Source: Loripinus fragilis
Lineage: Eukaryota; Mollusca; Bivalvia; Lucinida; Lucinidae
Direction: 5' to 3'
Length of the DNA stretch: 64,000 nucleotides
Assembly (NCBI GenBank): GCA_964019695.1
Contig: OZ026525.1
Location: forward strand, 86,504,779-86,568,778
A program made the position numbers and the translations under genes. Shown here piece after piece: positions 10,561-21,805 of the stretch. The stretch's first letter is position 1. Each line of letters opens with the position of its first letter. A model generated the notes under the pieces. It searched no databases. It saw only the letters and a program-made list of their open reading frames with translations, and had not been told where the DNA came from.

Positions 10561-11064
10561 CATATTGGAATTTTCACATTGTAATACAGTCTATCTAACT
10601 CTTCATACGGCATACACCCTCAAATGAGTATTATGTGCCAGTCTACTCCCTTTATTATATAATATTATGTTTCCATAGGAATGCACCATGTTGTAAATGA
10701 ATTTGAGTTGAGTCTTAAGGAACATTTTTACAAAGGAATTATGGGAAAATGACCATTTTATGATCTTTTGTGTATAATTCCTTTGCAAAATTCCATGGTA
10801 AAAAGAATTAGGTGCCACAAAATGACCTTGTTATATCTAAATCAGCATTATAACAAGGTGTATCATAAAGGAACTGCATTGTGTTACTTTTGAAAGGGTA
10901 CATGGTATTTTTATTTTATACTAGTTGTTTACTTGACTTAAGGTGTATACTTGACTTGTTTCATACCCGGTGCAAGGTTTTCTGCAAACGCATCTGATTT
11001 TTTTATGTTTTACAATGTAAAATGTTTACTGTGAATATAGTAACATGATATGAATATGATATTT
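10561..11064. other. no gene seen
   Basis: AT-rich sequence with a short repeated phrase (TCATGGTAAAAAGAATTAG-like) that recurs near 19475. No supported coding region. Confidence 0.45.
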
Positions 11065-11068
11065 ATAA

Positions 11069-11307
11069 TGAGCCACAACATTAGATTTCCAACAACGTGA
11101 TTTGTTCGACCAGCAAAGGCTCAGATCAGCCTGCATGTATGCGCAGTCTGATCAGAGCCTTTGCTAGTCGCTTGAATATTCTATGACTGTTAAGCTACTG
11201 ACCGAACACCATTGGGAGTTTCTAAGCTTAAAAGGAGGCTGCGGAGGCTCGTCTGAGTGTACACTTGTCAAAATGCCACATTGTTGGAAATCACATGTCA
11301 CAGCTTA
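11069..11307 (+). mobile_element. family R element (~238 bp, TIR GAGCC...GGCTC)
   Basis: TIR GATTTCCAACAACGTG / CCACATTGTTGGAAATC. Internal CAGATCAGCCTGCATGTATG, GCGCAGTCTGATCAGAGCC and AAGCTTAAAAGGAGGCTGC. Related copies: 11506-11743, 34986-35435, 39778-40014, 48906-49142. Confidence 0.8.
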
Positions 11308-11505
11308 ATTTGTTTCACAATGCAGCAAGTGCTTTAATTTATTTTTCATCTCATGTTTTCACTCTCACTTTTTAGAACGCCAATTGCTCATCAATCCCAT
11401 ATTTGTAAATGTATACTCATAGGACTAGATAAACACAATTTTGAGCGTAAAATTGTGAATAATTTCTTACCCATCAGTTTTAACATATGCTTTGGGTGCT
11501 CAATA

Positions 11506-11743
11506 TGAGCCGTGGCATGAGATTTCCAACAATGTGATATGTGCTACCAGCAAAGCCTCAGATCAGACTGTGCATACGCACAGGCTGATCAGAGCCTTTG
11601 CTAGTCGCTTGATTATTCTATAAGTGTCAAGCTACTGACTGAACATAATTTGGAGTTTCTATGCTTAAAAGGAGGCTGCAGAGGCTCGTCTGAATCTACA
11701 CTGGTAAAAATGCCACATTGTTGGAAATCACATGTTGCAGCTC
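11506..11743 (+). mobile_element. family R element inserted into a family Q repeat
   Basis: Same ends and internal segments as 11069-11307. The flanks (11424-11505 and 11744-11865) are two halves of the family Q repeat (GGGTGCTCAA / TGAGACGGTTC), so family R inserted into family Q. Confidence 0.75.
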
Positions 11744-11865
11744 AATTATCATTGAGACCATTCTTTTTCATTGAGACGGTTCTATTGAGTTCCCATAACT
11801 TATTTTTTGGTTGAGAAATAAGGAAATTAATATTTTGATTACACACTCTTATCTAGGGGCCTGAT

Positions 11866-12365
11866 ACAAATGGACTCTGCCATCTGGTTTGCCGCAATAA
11901 ACTTGGAATGATTCATTTCATTTTTCAAGGGCTCACAGGTTAGGATTTCCAATTTATTGTGTCTTTTCTGCCATTTAATCTACTGGGCCGCACAGTGCAG
12001 TTGGTGACGTGTCTGACTGCAGATATGTGTCTGATTGCAGATATGTGTCTGACTGCAGATGCATGTGTCGCGAGTTTGATCCCGGCGCGGTCCCATACTT
12101 TGGTGGAGATCGATTATGGAATAATTTCTATGGCCATTCTCCTCCCTTCTGCTGATTCAAGAAGGGTTGTTGTCAGTTACAAGCGAAAGTATGTGCACGA
12201 AGTACTGGCTAACCGTTTAGTCAAGCTCTGGAAAAAAATGGTTTGGTGAACTGACCATACCCACATGACCATAGCTGTTGATTTGGACGTTAAACACCAA
12301 ACCAACCATAAAATTGACATCTGGGTCTTCACTGTTTACCAAAGCACCAGTTTACTGATTTTCCA
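11866..12365 (+). mobile_element. TTAA MITE group 1 split by a SINE
   Basis: 11866-11980 carries the left half (CTGGTTTGCCGCAATAAACT) and 12310-12365 the right half (TCTGGGTCTTCACTGTTTACC). SINE family 2 sits between them at 11985-12307. Confidence 0.6.
11985..12307 (+). mobile_element. SINE family 2
   Basis: tRNA-like head GGGCCGCACAGTGCAGTTGG, B box GAGTTTGATCCC, body CATACTTTGGTGGAGAT and GTTGTTGTCAGTTACAAGCG, tail ACCATAGCTGTTGAT and AACCAACC. The head contains a three-fold repeat of GTGTCTGACTGCAGATAT (about 12018-12060). An open frame here is incidental. Confidence 0.85.
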
Positions 12366-12402
12366 GTAGAATATAAGAATATAAGAATCTATGATAAGTC
12401 TG

Positions 12403-12510
12403 AGGGTAGGATAGAAAAATCCGTCCCGAGGATCGCCGTTCAGCATCACGAGGCTCGGCGAGTGATGACAAATGGTGATCTCGAGGGACGTTTTTTTTCT
12501 ATCCTACCCT
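12403..12510. repeat. imperfect palindrome, ~108 bp
   Basis: AGGGTAGGATAGAAAAA...TTTTTTCTATCCTACCCT with inner CGTCCC/GGGACG arms. Related GGTAAGATAGGATTTTCTATCC lies at about 12650-12690 (quoted in part). Confidence 0.7.
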
Positions 12511-12744
12511 AACACGAATAATGGATTCTTTTTCTTGCTCACCACTGTTTTTATGTATTTATTTATTTGAAAATAAGCTTACAGAAATCCCTGAATACGT
12601 TAAGATGCAATTTCACATAATAAAATTACTTGGCGTCCTGGGTAAGATAGCATGGGTAAGATAGGATTTTCTATCCCAGGGTAAAATCTCAGATATCCTT
12701 ATACGGTGTGCAGGAATAAGGGGTATTGTTATGTACCGTAAAAT

Positions 12745-12910
12745 GTCCTTAAATTTCTAAAACTAGTTGCCTGCCAAAAACACCAAGATGAATTGTGCAG
12801 GCCCAGACCAGACAGTCTTCCCTGCTTGCTATTCTGGCAAGCTCCAACAATTTATTTGGGACCAGAAAGAGAAAAAGTGTTCAAAATTTTAGAACACTAA
12901 CTGTACACAG
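12745..12910. repeat. family S repeat
   Basis: Contains AAACTAGTTGCCTGCCAAA, CAGACAGTCTTCCCTGCTTG and GCTATTCTGGCAAGC, ending AAAGTGTTCAAAATTTTAG. Copies at 13735-13925, 39635-39773 and 46830-47010. Confidence 0.6.
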
Positions 12911-12928
12911 TATTGCAGGTTATTAGTA

Positions 12929-13140
12929 TTAACCCTTAAAGTGCCAATCACGACTGCAGCAGACGACATTTTGCAACATTTTACCAATTTTCGACAAAAA
13001 TAAGATATGATATTACATGAGAATCGTCTGCCAGCAGACCATTCTCATGAAATATTAAGCCTTATAGGTTATTTTTGAAAAAGCGGCAAAATTTGAAATT
13101 GTCGTCTGCTGCAAATTATAGGTGGCGCTTTAAGGGTCAA
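12929..13140. mobile_element. TTAA MITE group 2
   Basis: TTAACCCTTAAAGTGCCAATC to GGTGGCGCTTTAAGGGTCAA (quoted in part), with central palindrome CATGAGAATCGTCTGCCAGC and the arms TGCAGCAGACGAC / GTCGTCTGCTGCA. Confidence 0.8.
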
Positions 13141-13580
13141 AGGTTTTCTTTAGTATCTTGCTCATGTACCTCAAAAAGTAGTGGGCTCAGTGAGTGTGTT
13201 TGTACCATTATTTTAACTGACTGCCTAGTCACTTTTAGGGAGCAGGAACAGATCATAATGATATCTGGCACCGAGAATGAGGTCCAAAAGAGGGCCCTTA
13301 AAAGGGTTTTGTTCATCAGAGTGGGTTAACTTTATGGATAACACCCATGTACTAGATATTAAGAGTAATTTCCCACTATGAGGCCCCTGTCTGTGTTTTG
13401 AGCCATTCTGATATATTTAATTTGGGTACAGGCAACGTCTTATTAGTTTTAACCTTTAGCTTTAATTTTTTAAAAACATGTCTTTAAAAAAGAATCAAGA
13501 TTGATCATTTGAATCATATATGCCTCATTTCATTTCTAATAGGATTGTTTTATGATAGATACATATACACTAGCTAATGA

Positions 13581-13695
13581 GTGTTATTCACTAACAATTG
13601 GGTGTGATTCACTTATAGTAGTGCGTGATTCACTAATAATAGGGTGTGATTCACTAACAATAGGGTGTGATTCACTAACAATAGGGTTTGATAAG
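13581..13695 (+). repeat. short tandem array, ~23-bp unit
   Basis: Five units of GGGTGTGATTCACTAACAAT with small variations. The flanking 13141-13580 holds no supported gene. Confidence 0.75.
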
Positions 13696-13734
13696 TAGGG
13701 AATGTTTTTCTATACAATGTAAATTATTAATACG

Positions 13735-13925
13735 CTAAATGCTCTAAAATTTGAACAGTAGTTGCCTTCCAAAGCGGCCAAGACAAACAGTGCAGACCCA
13801 GATCAGACTGCTTCTTCAGAAGCAGTCTGATCAGGGTCTTCCCTGTTTGCTGTTCTGACAAGCATTTTTGATAACCAACACTTTATTTGAGATTTCAGAA
13901 AGAGAAAAGTGTTTGAAATTTTAGT
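13735..13925. repeat. family S repeat with palindromic core
   Basis: Core CAGATCAGACTGCTTCTTCA and its complement GAAGCAGTCTGATC, then CTTCCCTGTTTGCTGTTCTG. Ends carry TCTAAAATTTGAACA / TGTTTGAAATTTTA in inverted orientation. Confidence 0.65.
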
Positions 13926-13929
13926 AAAA

Positions 13930-14400
13930 TAAGCCAATTTATGAGATTTTGATGTTTGTCCCTTTGGCAAGTAGACAACGATCAGATGAGCCTGTGTATC
14001 GGTGCAGTCTCTGCTGAGCCTTCACTAGTTGCGTAAACAAAATATGAAGGTAGATGAAAGCTCGGACTGTAGCCCTACCAAATATATAGATGTGTATGTG
14101 TCTATATGCATGTTGACCCTTTACCTCAAAGTGACACCTTTTAATGCTTTTGCAAACAGAGCAGACCCAGATCAGGCAGCTCTTGTAAGAGCTACCTGAT
14201 CAGGGGCTACTCTGTATGCTTATGGAAATATGATATATCTGATCCTACACTAGTGGATGTGACAAATAATTTCTATGTTACAACATGAAAGTTTATTTAT
14301 AATTATTCATAGTGGGAGGAGCCTAGCATGAATATTCATGAAGGAAAGGGTTAAAACAATGATGCCAGGCATAAGAACCAAAATCTCAGGAGTTGGCCTA
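13930..14400. other. repeat debris, no gene
   Basis: Contains another CAGATCAGGCAGCTCTTGTA / AGAGCTACCTGATC hairpin near 14165-14205. No supported coding region. Confidence 0.45.
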
Positions 14401-14404
14401 AATG

Positions 14405-14530
14405 TTTGTTAACACTATGCTCGCAAGTTTTGTCTGCTGATAATCTTTGCAAACGGTTTAGATTCAAATCTGGCTCAACAAAATGTCCGACCTGGTTTGA
14501 TTTCAAACTTTGATACACTGATGGTTTTCA
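14405..14530 (+). mobile_element. TTAA MITE group 3, truncated
   Basis: Left end GTTAACACTATGCTCGCAAG, then TTTGTCTGCTGATAATC and AACAAAATGTCCGACCTG. It lacks the right end. Sequence 14531-15060 contains a diverged repeat (TTTGAGATATTTTGATGATA) but no gene. Confidence 0.5.
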
Positions 14531-15133
14531 TTTTATCCCAGAGACTGACAAGATTGGGAGATATAGCAATCAGTCTGGCATCTGCTCATTGGTCAGTCTG
14601 TAGTCGAAAGCTTTTGTGCTCAATAACTTTAATATCCTTTGAGATATTTTGATGATATTTTGCAGACATATAGATAAAGACAGTATCATGTCAAGTGTAA
14701 AAATTCTTGCTCTCTTTTTGTTTCCCTTTGGAGTTATCTCCCTTGAATGAATTTTAAATCGGGGGAACCTTGTGTTCTCCATAACTCTTGTAACCGTTGA
14801 GATATGTTGATGATATTTGGTAGGCATATATATGCATCTGCGCAGACTGATCAGCGCCTTTGTTATTTCAATTTTTGGAAAGTGTCATATCTAGACTTGC
14901 TGCAAGGGAAATTTAAATTTTCTAGCTAGTCTCTGTAACTGAGGAGACTGTTTTGAGGCTCGCTTTTACAGAGACTCTGAAGACTGGTTTTGTAATGTCG
15001 AGGACAATATAACTGACGTGGCAGATAGCAAGTTTGTGCCATATTGTTATTCATGTTTGCAGCAAATACTGCTAGATACAGTTGTGAATTGCCTGCCGGC
15101 AGACAATTCATATGAAATATCAAACATTATTCT

Positions 15134-15376
15134 CATGGGTGAAAGTTTGCAGGATTAATCCTGAATTCAGGATTTTGAGGCTGACTTTCCATAGAAAGTC
15201 AGCCTCAAAATCCTGAATTAGGCAGATTTTGATAGCTTCTCTGATTAGTTTTCAGATGATCCAAACACTATTTATCATTTTAACTTGAACTTATTCATTT
15301 TTGTAGGCATCCTGCAAGTTTTAAAATTTGAATTTCTAAAGTTCAGGGTTTTGGAAATTTTGAACTTTCACCCATG
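15134..15376. mobile_element. TIR element with long internal palindrome
   Basis: Ends CATGGGTGAAAG / CTTTCACCCATG. Internal palindrome TTTTGAGGCTGACTTTC and its complement. It interrupts a group 2-like repeat (GCCTGCCGGCAGACAATTC at about 15090). Confidence 0.6.
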
Positions 15377-15439
15377 TATATTGCTCTCAAAGAGACTTTC
15401 CTAAAAAGTGATGTTTCCTAGGTGGTGCTTGAAGGGTAA

Positions 15440-16200
15440 AACTCTTGATATATCAAGCCATGGCAGGAGAAAACCTGGGGGCCAAATAAGAAATATTTTT
15501 TCATAATCATGCCTTGGTATAACACAGACTAGATACAGTTATTTATTTGGTTTCAACATTTTAAAATGTTTCATATATATGCATGGAGTATGGCCATTAA
15601 ACTGTAACTTAATTGTTTGCCATGGTTTGGATTCAAATGTCTTACGTTCATTAAAGAAATTATAGAAAATTAAACCATAGTAACAAAACTATTATAACAC
15701 AGACTGGATGTTTTTATACAATAATCTAAAAATCCTACACAATTTTTTTTTTTATTTTTTTCCTGTAAGGATTCAAGAAACCTAAAGAATATATATAATG
15801 TATCATTCATATAAATAGACCCCGTGACTCAATATGCAAAATTGTAAAGAGATTGTACCTTATAATATTAAAAACTTTGGAAGTCTCAGAATAATATTGG
15901 CTGACTCATGTAATTTGACTAACTTAATTCTGCTTTTGATGATTTTATATTTTCGTGCATGTATATATTTAGAATCTAGTTTTACATATATGTCCCATGT
16001 ATTTGTTCATTTTACATGTATATGTATGTCCCTGGTAGGTGATATAGCTACTGCCTTGTTATAAAGCTTGATCTGTTTGTTAAACTAGTTAAGAAATAAA
16101 GCTCATGTTACTATTGTGTGTTCTGTTGTTTTTGTGTTTTTATGGCCCATTCAACTATGTTCAAGGGATGCTGGGCAAGGTCCCTTGAAAGGATTAGCAG
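15440..16200. other. AT-rich, nothing identified
   Basis: No coding exon or repeat boundary supported. The frame at 15834-16064 has no recognisable family. Confidence 0.4.
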
Positions 16201-16201
16201 T

Positions 16202-16403
16202 CAACCCTTTATGAACTAATGTATTCTTCCTTCTGGTTTGATACAATAAACTATGGTTGGTCCATTGTGTATATTGAGGGAGTCATAGGTTACAATTTCC
16301 AAATAAAATTTATTTCTCTGAAGATAGTTTTTGTCTTAGCAAACAGTGAAGACCCTGAGGAAAGGCAGCATTTCAATGGAGTCTTCACCCTTTGCCAGTC
16401 TTA
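16202..16403 (+). mobile_element. TTAA MITE group 1, right end lost
   Basis: Left end TCAACCCTTTATGAACTAATG and internal GAAGACCCTGAGGAAAGGCA. It ends where the next element's TTAA begins at 16404. Confidence 0.65.
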
Positions 16404-16602
16404 TTAACCTTTAAAGCCTCAATCACGACTGCAGAAGAGGACGACAAATTTTATGACATCTTTCTTAATTTTCGAAAAAAAGATATGATATTTCATGAGA
16501 ATCGTCTGCCGGCATATCATACCTTATTTGTTATTTTTGAAAAAGCTGAAAAAATTGAAATTGTCGTCTGCTGCAAATTGTAGGTGGCGCTTTAAGGGTT
16601 AA
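16404..16602. mobile_element. TTAA MITE group 2
   Basis: TTAACCTTTAAAGCCTCAATC to GGTGGCGCTTTAAGGGTTAA (quoted in part), with internal GAGAATCGTCTGCCGGCA. Confidence 0.8.
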
Positions 16603-16808
16603 GGAATCACCAATAGGCATTTTATCAGCTTATAAGACCTGTCACAAGACAGCATAGTTTGCCTGCTGGGCAAATTTCATATCAATTGTATCAAATCTGC
16701 ATGCAACAGGCAGAACTCCCATGGTTAGCAAAAACTTACATTTTCTGAAGACGCTGAAATCTTTGATGTACTATAATTATACTACTTCTGAGCCCTTGCG
16801 TGTTTTCA

Positions 16809-19400
16809 GACATAAACCACTAGCTTAGTACTGGTTAATGCAGAATAAATGCTAGACATAAAACCACTAGCTTAGTAATGGTGAATGCTGAGGAAATGCT
16901 AGACATAAAACCACTGGCTTAGTACTGGTGAATGCTAAGGAAATGCTAGACATAAAACCACTAGCTTAGTACTGGTTAATGCTGAGGAAATGCTAGACAT
17001 AAAACCACTGACTTACGAGGGTCATTTGGAAAGTTCTTAGCATGGCATCATAACTCCACAATGCGTTGATAAAATGCTATCAAGTTATATATTTTTTGAA
17101 ACAAGAATTCAACGGCTACTTGATGGTTTAATTTTTGTCAATAAAGGACTCGGCCTGCACGTGCAGCACATGCTCAAAATGAGTAGGGGTTTGTATACTG
17201 GCGGAAATTTTAAGCAAAATACTTGGAAAAAAAGGAAGAAAAATTGGGGACCTTATTAGCGATCATGATTTGACAAATTAACGGTTTGGTGCCAACTATT
17301 TTTTTTATTAAAATATATTATGCGATCACTGCTTGCACGACTACCACTTTTACATTCGGAAAATGTTGACTAATAGAGAAATGATAAACTTTCAAAAATG
17401 GGACTTTTTTCGATTTTTCTTTATACTTTTACTATAAATTATGTCACTACAGGAGCACGAAAGATGCCTATTGAGTATGTTTTTTGCTTTATTGGTAGCG
17501 AACAATGCATAAAGATCATTTCGTCGCGCAAAAAGTGTGGCTTGTGTTGTTCTGTATTCAAGAAAATTATTCCTAATAACACTACCGATACTTTTCAAGA
17601 AGTGGGTGGGGTAACTTAACCCCTCACATTTTGTCGATGGCATTAAGAAATTCTCATGGTATTGCGTTAACCATAACAAAATTGATTGATTTCTACCCTC
17701 AAGGTATTTTTAATTTTTTGTTTGCCACCGTTTTCAATTGAAATGAGCCAGAACGTCAACTCATCGCTAAACTTACTCTACCCCATGGGAAGATTATAAG
17801 AGTTATCTTCCCTTTGTTCTGGTTTACAAAATTTATTTTGTTTCAATACAAAAAGCATAAAGTGTGCTTGACAAAAATACCAACGCATGGCATTTTTAAA
17901 CTACTGTCGGTAAAATATTTTCAAAATATGTGCATTGTGACATGCGATTTTTAGTCGAAAAATTAGCGCATTGCTTTGCTTTCTAGGCGGCTTTGGTATT
18001 GCTGTTCCGGTATTTAGTCATTAGAAACATCCAACTTGGTCATCAATTGTATAATAACTATACCAGATTGTGGCCTACCAAATGGTGCAAAAGTATCTAA
18101 TTTCATGGACTATTGTTAATGTTCTGCACACTTTTCAAAAGGTAAAATGTTATATTTTCCACTGAAATTTTGCGTTTTCCAGTATACAAACAGTACATGT
18201 ATTCACAATAAAATTGTTCGTATCTGCTTTATAATATCCTCATGAAATTTGTGCCATAACATAGAGGAAAGATGGCTCTTTAAAATTATACCAAACATGA
18301 TAGGTTTTGTAAATCCGTTACTGAGACAAAAGACCATGCTAAGAACTTTCCAAATGCCCCTCGTAGTAGTGGTGAATACTGAGGATTTGCTAGACATAAA
18401 ACCACTGGCTTAGTACTGGTGAATGCTGAGGAAATGCTAGACATAAAACCACTGGATTAGTACTGGTTAATGCTGAGAAAATGCTAGACATAAAACCACT
18501 GGCTTAGTACAGGTGAATGCTGAGGAAATGTTAGACATAAAACCACTGGATTAGTACTGGTTAATGCTGAGAAAATGCTAGACATAAAACCACTGGATTA
18601 GCACTGTTGAATGCTGAGGAAATGTTAGACATAAAACCACTTGCTTAGTACTGGTGAATGCTGAGGAAATGCTAGACATAAAACCACTGGCTAAGTACTG
18701 GTTAATGCTGAGGAAATGCTAGTTATAAAACCACTGACTAAGTACTGGTTAATGCAGAATAAATGCTAGACATAAAACCACTGGCTTAGTAATGGTGAAT
18801 GCTGAGGAAATGCTGGACATTAAACTACTGGCTTAGTACTGGTGAATGCTGAGGAAATGCTAGACATAAAACAACTGGATTAGTACTGTTGAATGCTGAG
18901 GAAATGCTAGACATAAAACCACTTGCTTAGTAATGGTGAATGCTGAGGAAATGTTAGACATAAAACCACTGGATTAGTACTGGTTAATGCTGAGAAAATG
19001 TTGGACATAAAACCACTGGCTTAGTAATGGTGAATGCTGAGGAAATGCTAGACATTGAACCACTGGCTTAATACTGGTGAATGCTGAGGAAATGCTAGAC
19101 ATAAAACCACTAGCTTAGTATTGGTTTATGCTGAGGAAATGCTAGACATAAAACCACTGGTTAAGTAATGGTGAATGCTGAGGAAATGCTAGACATAAAA
19201 CCACTGGCTTAGTACTGGTGAATGCTGAGGAACTGCTAGACATAAAACCACTGGCTTAGTACTGGTTAATGCTGAGAAAATGCTAGACATAAAACCACTG
19301 GCTTAGTACTGGTTAATGTGGAGGAAACGCTAGACATAAAACCACTGGGCCAGGCTTAGAGCTGGTTAATGCTGAGGAATTGCTACAAATAAACCACCGG
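16809..19400 (+). repeat. 47-bp tandem array (about 26 units), interrupted
   Basis: Unit TAGACATAAAACCACTGGCT / TAGTACTGGTGAATGCTGAG / GAAATGC. About 4 units lie at 16809-17013 and about 22 at 18366-19400. Unit length is steady; variants include GGATTAG for GGCTTAG and GTTAATGC for GTGAATGC. It is minisatellite-like, with no coding sense. Confidence 0.92.
17014..18365. mobile_element. mariner-like non-autonomous element inside the array
   Basis: TIRs ACGAGGGTCATTTGGAAAGT / ACTTTCCAAATGCCCCTCGT with TA at both ends. Removing the element and one TA restores a normal array unit (ACTTAGTAGTGGTGAAT), which proves the TA duplication. About 1.35 kb. No transposase motifs are seen in the interior; short frames at 17074-17259 and 17398-17619 are unrecognised. 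Confidence 0.85.
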
Positions 19401-19600
19401 ACTTGGAATGTGCCAATGCCCAGGAACCCCCTTAAATAAGGGACTATTTTACAAAGAGATTCCATTGTAAAATTCCATGGTAACAAAAAAGAATTGGAGC
19501 CACAACAACACCATGTTAGCTCTGTATCTGTGTTTTAACCGGATATGTTATAATGGGACTACACTGTATACCCATGTATCTAGAGGCCTGGTTACATTTT

Positions 19601-19891
19601 TTATCAAGCCGCGTAGCAGAATCCGTAATGTGTCTGACTCCAGATCCAGGGGTGGCGAGTTTGATACTGGCCCGGTCCCATACTTTCTCAGAGAAAGATC
19701 ATGAAATCATTTTTACGAACCTCTGATTCAAGTATGGTTGTTGTCAGATACAAGCCAAAACATGTGCTCAAAGTTCTGTTTAAACGCTTAGTCAAGCTTA
19801 CCCAGGAAAAAAGTGAGGCTGGGTGAACTGACCGTCCCGACATGACCATAGCTGTTGACTGGGATGTAAAGAATCAAACAAAACAAACAAA
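19601..19891 (+). mobile_element. SINE family 2
   Basis: Head AAGCCGCGTAGCAGAATCCG, B-box-like GAGTTTGATACTGG, body GTTGTTGTCAGATACAAGCC, tail GGGATGTAAAGAATCAAAC. Flanked by GGTTACATTTT / GGTCACATTTT (19590-19600, 19892-19902), one mismatch. Confidence 0.82.
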
Positions 19892-20043
19892 GGTCACATT
19901 TTCATTTGAAATGCGCAGTCAGAAACAAGGAAGGCATAATTTTCTGATATATTTATTCTTATCTAATTGTGAGGGGTGATAAGATCATTGGGTCCACTAA
20001 TCAAATTAACAATTACAGATGTAAAACAAAAGCATACTTAGCA

Positions 20044-20294
20044 TCAACCCTTTTCATTCTGATGGATTTTTCCAATATATGTTGATACAATAAGTAAAGA
20101 TTTGTCCATTTTGTATTTTGAGGGGTAACAGGTCGAAATTTCAAAACTGCAGTGTATTTCTGTTGTTGAGGTTTGTTTTTATCATAGCAAACAGTGCAGA
20201 CCCTGATGAAATGCCGCCTTAAGCGGCATTTCATCTGGGTCTTCACTGTTTGCCAAAGTAACTGTTTATCAGTATCCAGAATGAAAAGGGTTGA
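20044..20294 (+). mobile_element. TTAA MITE group 1 relative
   Basis: Ends CAACCCTTTTCATTCTGATG and CCAGAATGAAAAGGGTTG. Central ATGCCGCCTTAAGCGGCAT hairpin. The terminal tetranucleotides are TCAA/TTGA rather than TTAA. Confidence 0.7.
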
Positions 20295-20966
20295 CTATAT
20301 TTAAGCTGGTTAAAAGTTATGTATATTTTGGCACAATTTATGACCAAGTTTCAATTTAAAACAAAACAAAAATTGCATACGAAATTTCATTTTAAACAAT
20401 ATAGCACTATATACACAGTGTTAAAAGTTAAGCAACGCCTAAATATTTTGCAAGAAAAAACATTGAAGCTTTCCAAACATGGAGCAATACTTGATACATT
20501 TATGAAATTAGATAGAACTTTAGCAAAAGTGTCAAACGTCATTCTGATAGGTTTGACAGACCAAGGAAAGACTTGGGTAATAATATATTATAAATTGATT
20601 GTTCTTTTGAAGAAAATCGTATATGAATAATGTCTGGGTGGTGCCTAACTTTTGACGCCTTATATACATTGGATTCTAAATACTAAATAGATGCTACTAA
20701 AACTGAAATGTATTTGTATGGAAGCACTGAATCATCATATTTAAAACAAGTGAGTGGTCTTAACAAGATTTTTCACTATGGAGTTGGTATCTATCAAAAG
20801 GTACAAGTTGGTATGTGTGCCCATCTAAGACTCAGATCAGCCTGCAGATCCGCCCAATCTGATCAGTCTTTGATGGATGCTCTATGGGTTGCAAACGGTC
20901 CAACTTTTCTTCAGGTAGAAAACTGATCAGACTGCAAGGATGTGCAGACTGATTTCAATCTTCGCT
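20295..20966. other. AT-rich; unexplained Lys-rich frame
   Basis: A 103-codon plus-strand frame (20319-20630) is rich in Lys, Thr and Leu without a recognisable family. Near 20820-20960 lie CAGATCAGCCTGCAGATC fragments of dispersed repeats. No gene is supported. Confidence 0.35.
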
Positions 20967-20969
20967 GTT

Positions 20970-21297
20970 TGTTTTGTTTGTTTGTTTTGTTGCTTTACGT
21001 CCCAAGTCAACAGCTATGGTCATTGCGGGACGGTCAGTTTACCTAACCACACTTTTTCCTGGGCAAGCTTGAATAAGCAGTTAACCAGTACTTCGTGCAC
21101 ATACTTTCGCTTGTAACTGACAACAACCCTTCTTGAATGATTCAGCGGACGGGAGGAGAATGACCGTAGAAATTATTTCATGATCAATCTCCACGAAAGT
21201 ATGGGACCGGGCCGGGATCGAACTCGCGACCCCTGGATCTGCAGTCAGACTCGCATCTGTTGCCAGACACGTTACCGACTGCGCTACGCGGCCCGGT
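20970..21297 (-). mobile_element. SINE family 2, best preserved head
   Basis: On the minus strand the head reads GGGCCGCGTAGCGCAGTCGG (A box) and CGCGAGTTCGATCCCGGCCC (B box). It has the family body and tail GTTGACTTGGGACGTAAAGC. Flanks TCTTCGCT / TCTTTGCT may be a degraded target duplication. Confidence 0.88.
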
Positions 21298-21805
21298 GTC
21301 TTTGCTATACGGGCATGCCAAATTTTACCTTATGCTTGACACTGGCTATAACTTTTCAGATATTTTTAAAGTTTCGAGGTTACACGTATTAAACATTTCA
21401 TGCTCAACTCAATGGAGCATGAAATTATTCTGCTCATAAATGTTAAAATGCCCACAATTGTTGGCGTTTTAACAACTTTCAGCATGATTAATACAACATA
21501 TGAGAGTTTTAAAGCAAGAAATATCTTTATTTTTTGGAATTTTAGTTTTTGTGAGCAAAGAAAATTTTGTGCTCAGGTGATATGAGCATGAAAAAAGTTT
21601 TATCTCGGCACAACCTATTTTCGACCGCCGCCTAATTTCCATCACCTAATACTTTGTTTCACAAAAATCTTAATAGTCTGAATTTTGCAGCTTTGATGGT
21701 ATCATTGTTTACAGGAGGGATGGGCAAGTTAAGTAGTGGTTTACTTTCAGCTTTGGCAGTTGAGTGTGAACCATGAATAAACATTGTATTAGAGGACCCT
21801 GCATC

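Noticed and set aside
11959..12249. 96-codon plus-strand frame
   Set aside because: Lies entirely in a family 2 SINE; similar sequence at 25473-25781 is another SINE copy.
16809..19400. CRISPR array
   Set aside because: Units are contiguous 47-bp tandem repeats without unique spacers, in a eukaryotic context.
20970..21297. Functional tRNA gene from the tRNA-like head
   Set aside because: A and B boxes are present but the sequence continues into a SINE body and tail; no complete acceptor stem pairing was found.
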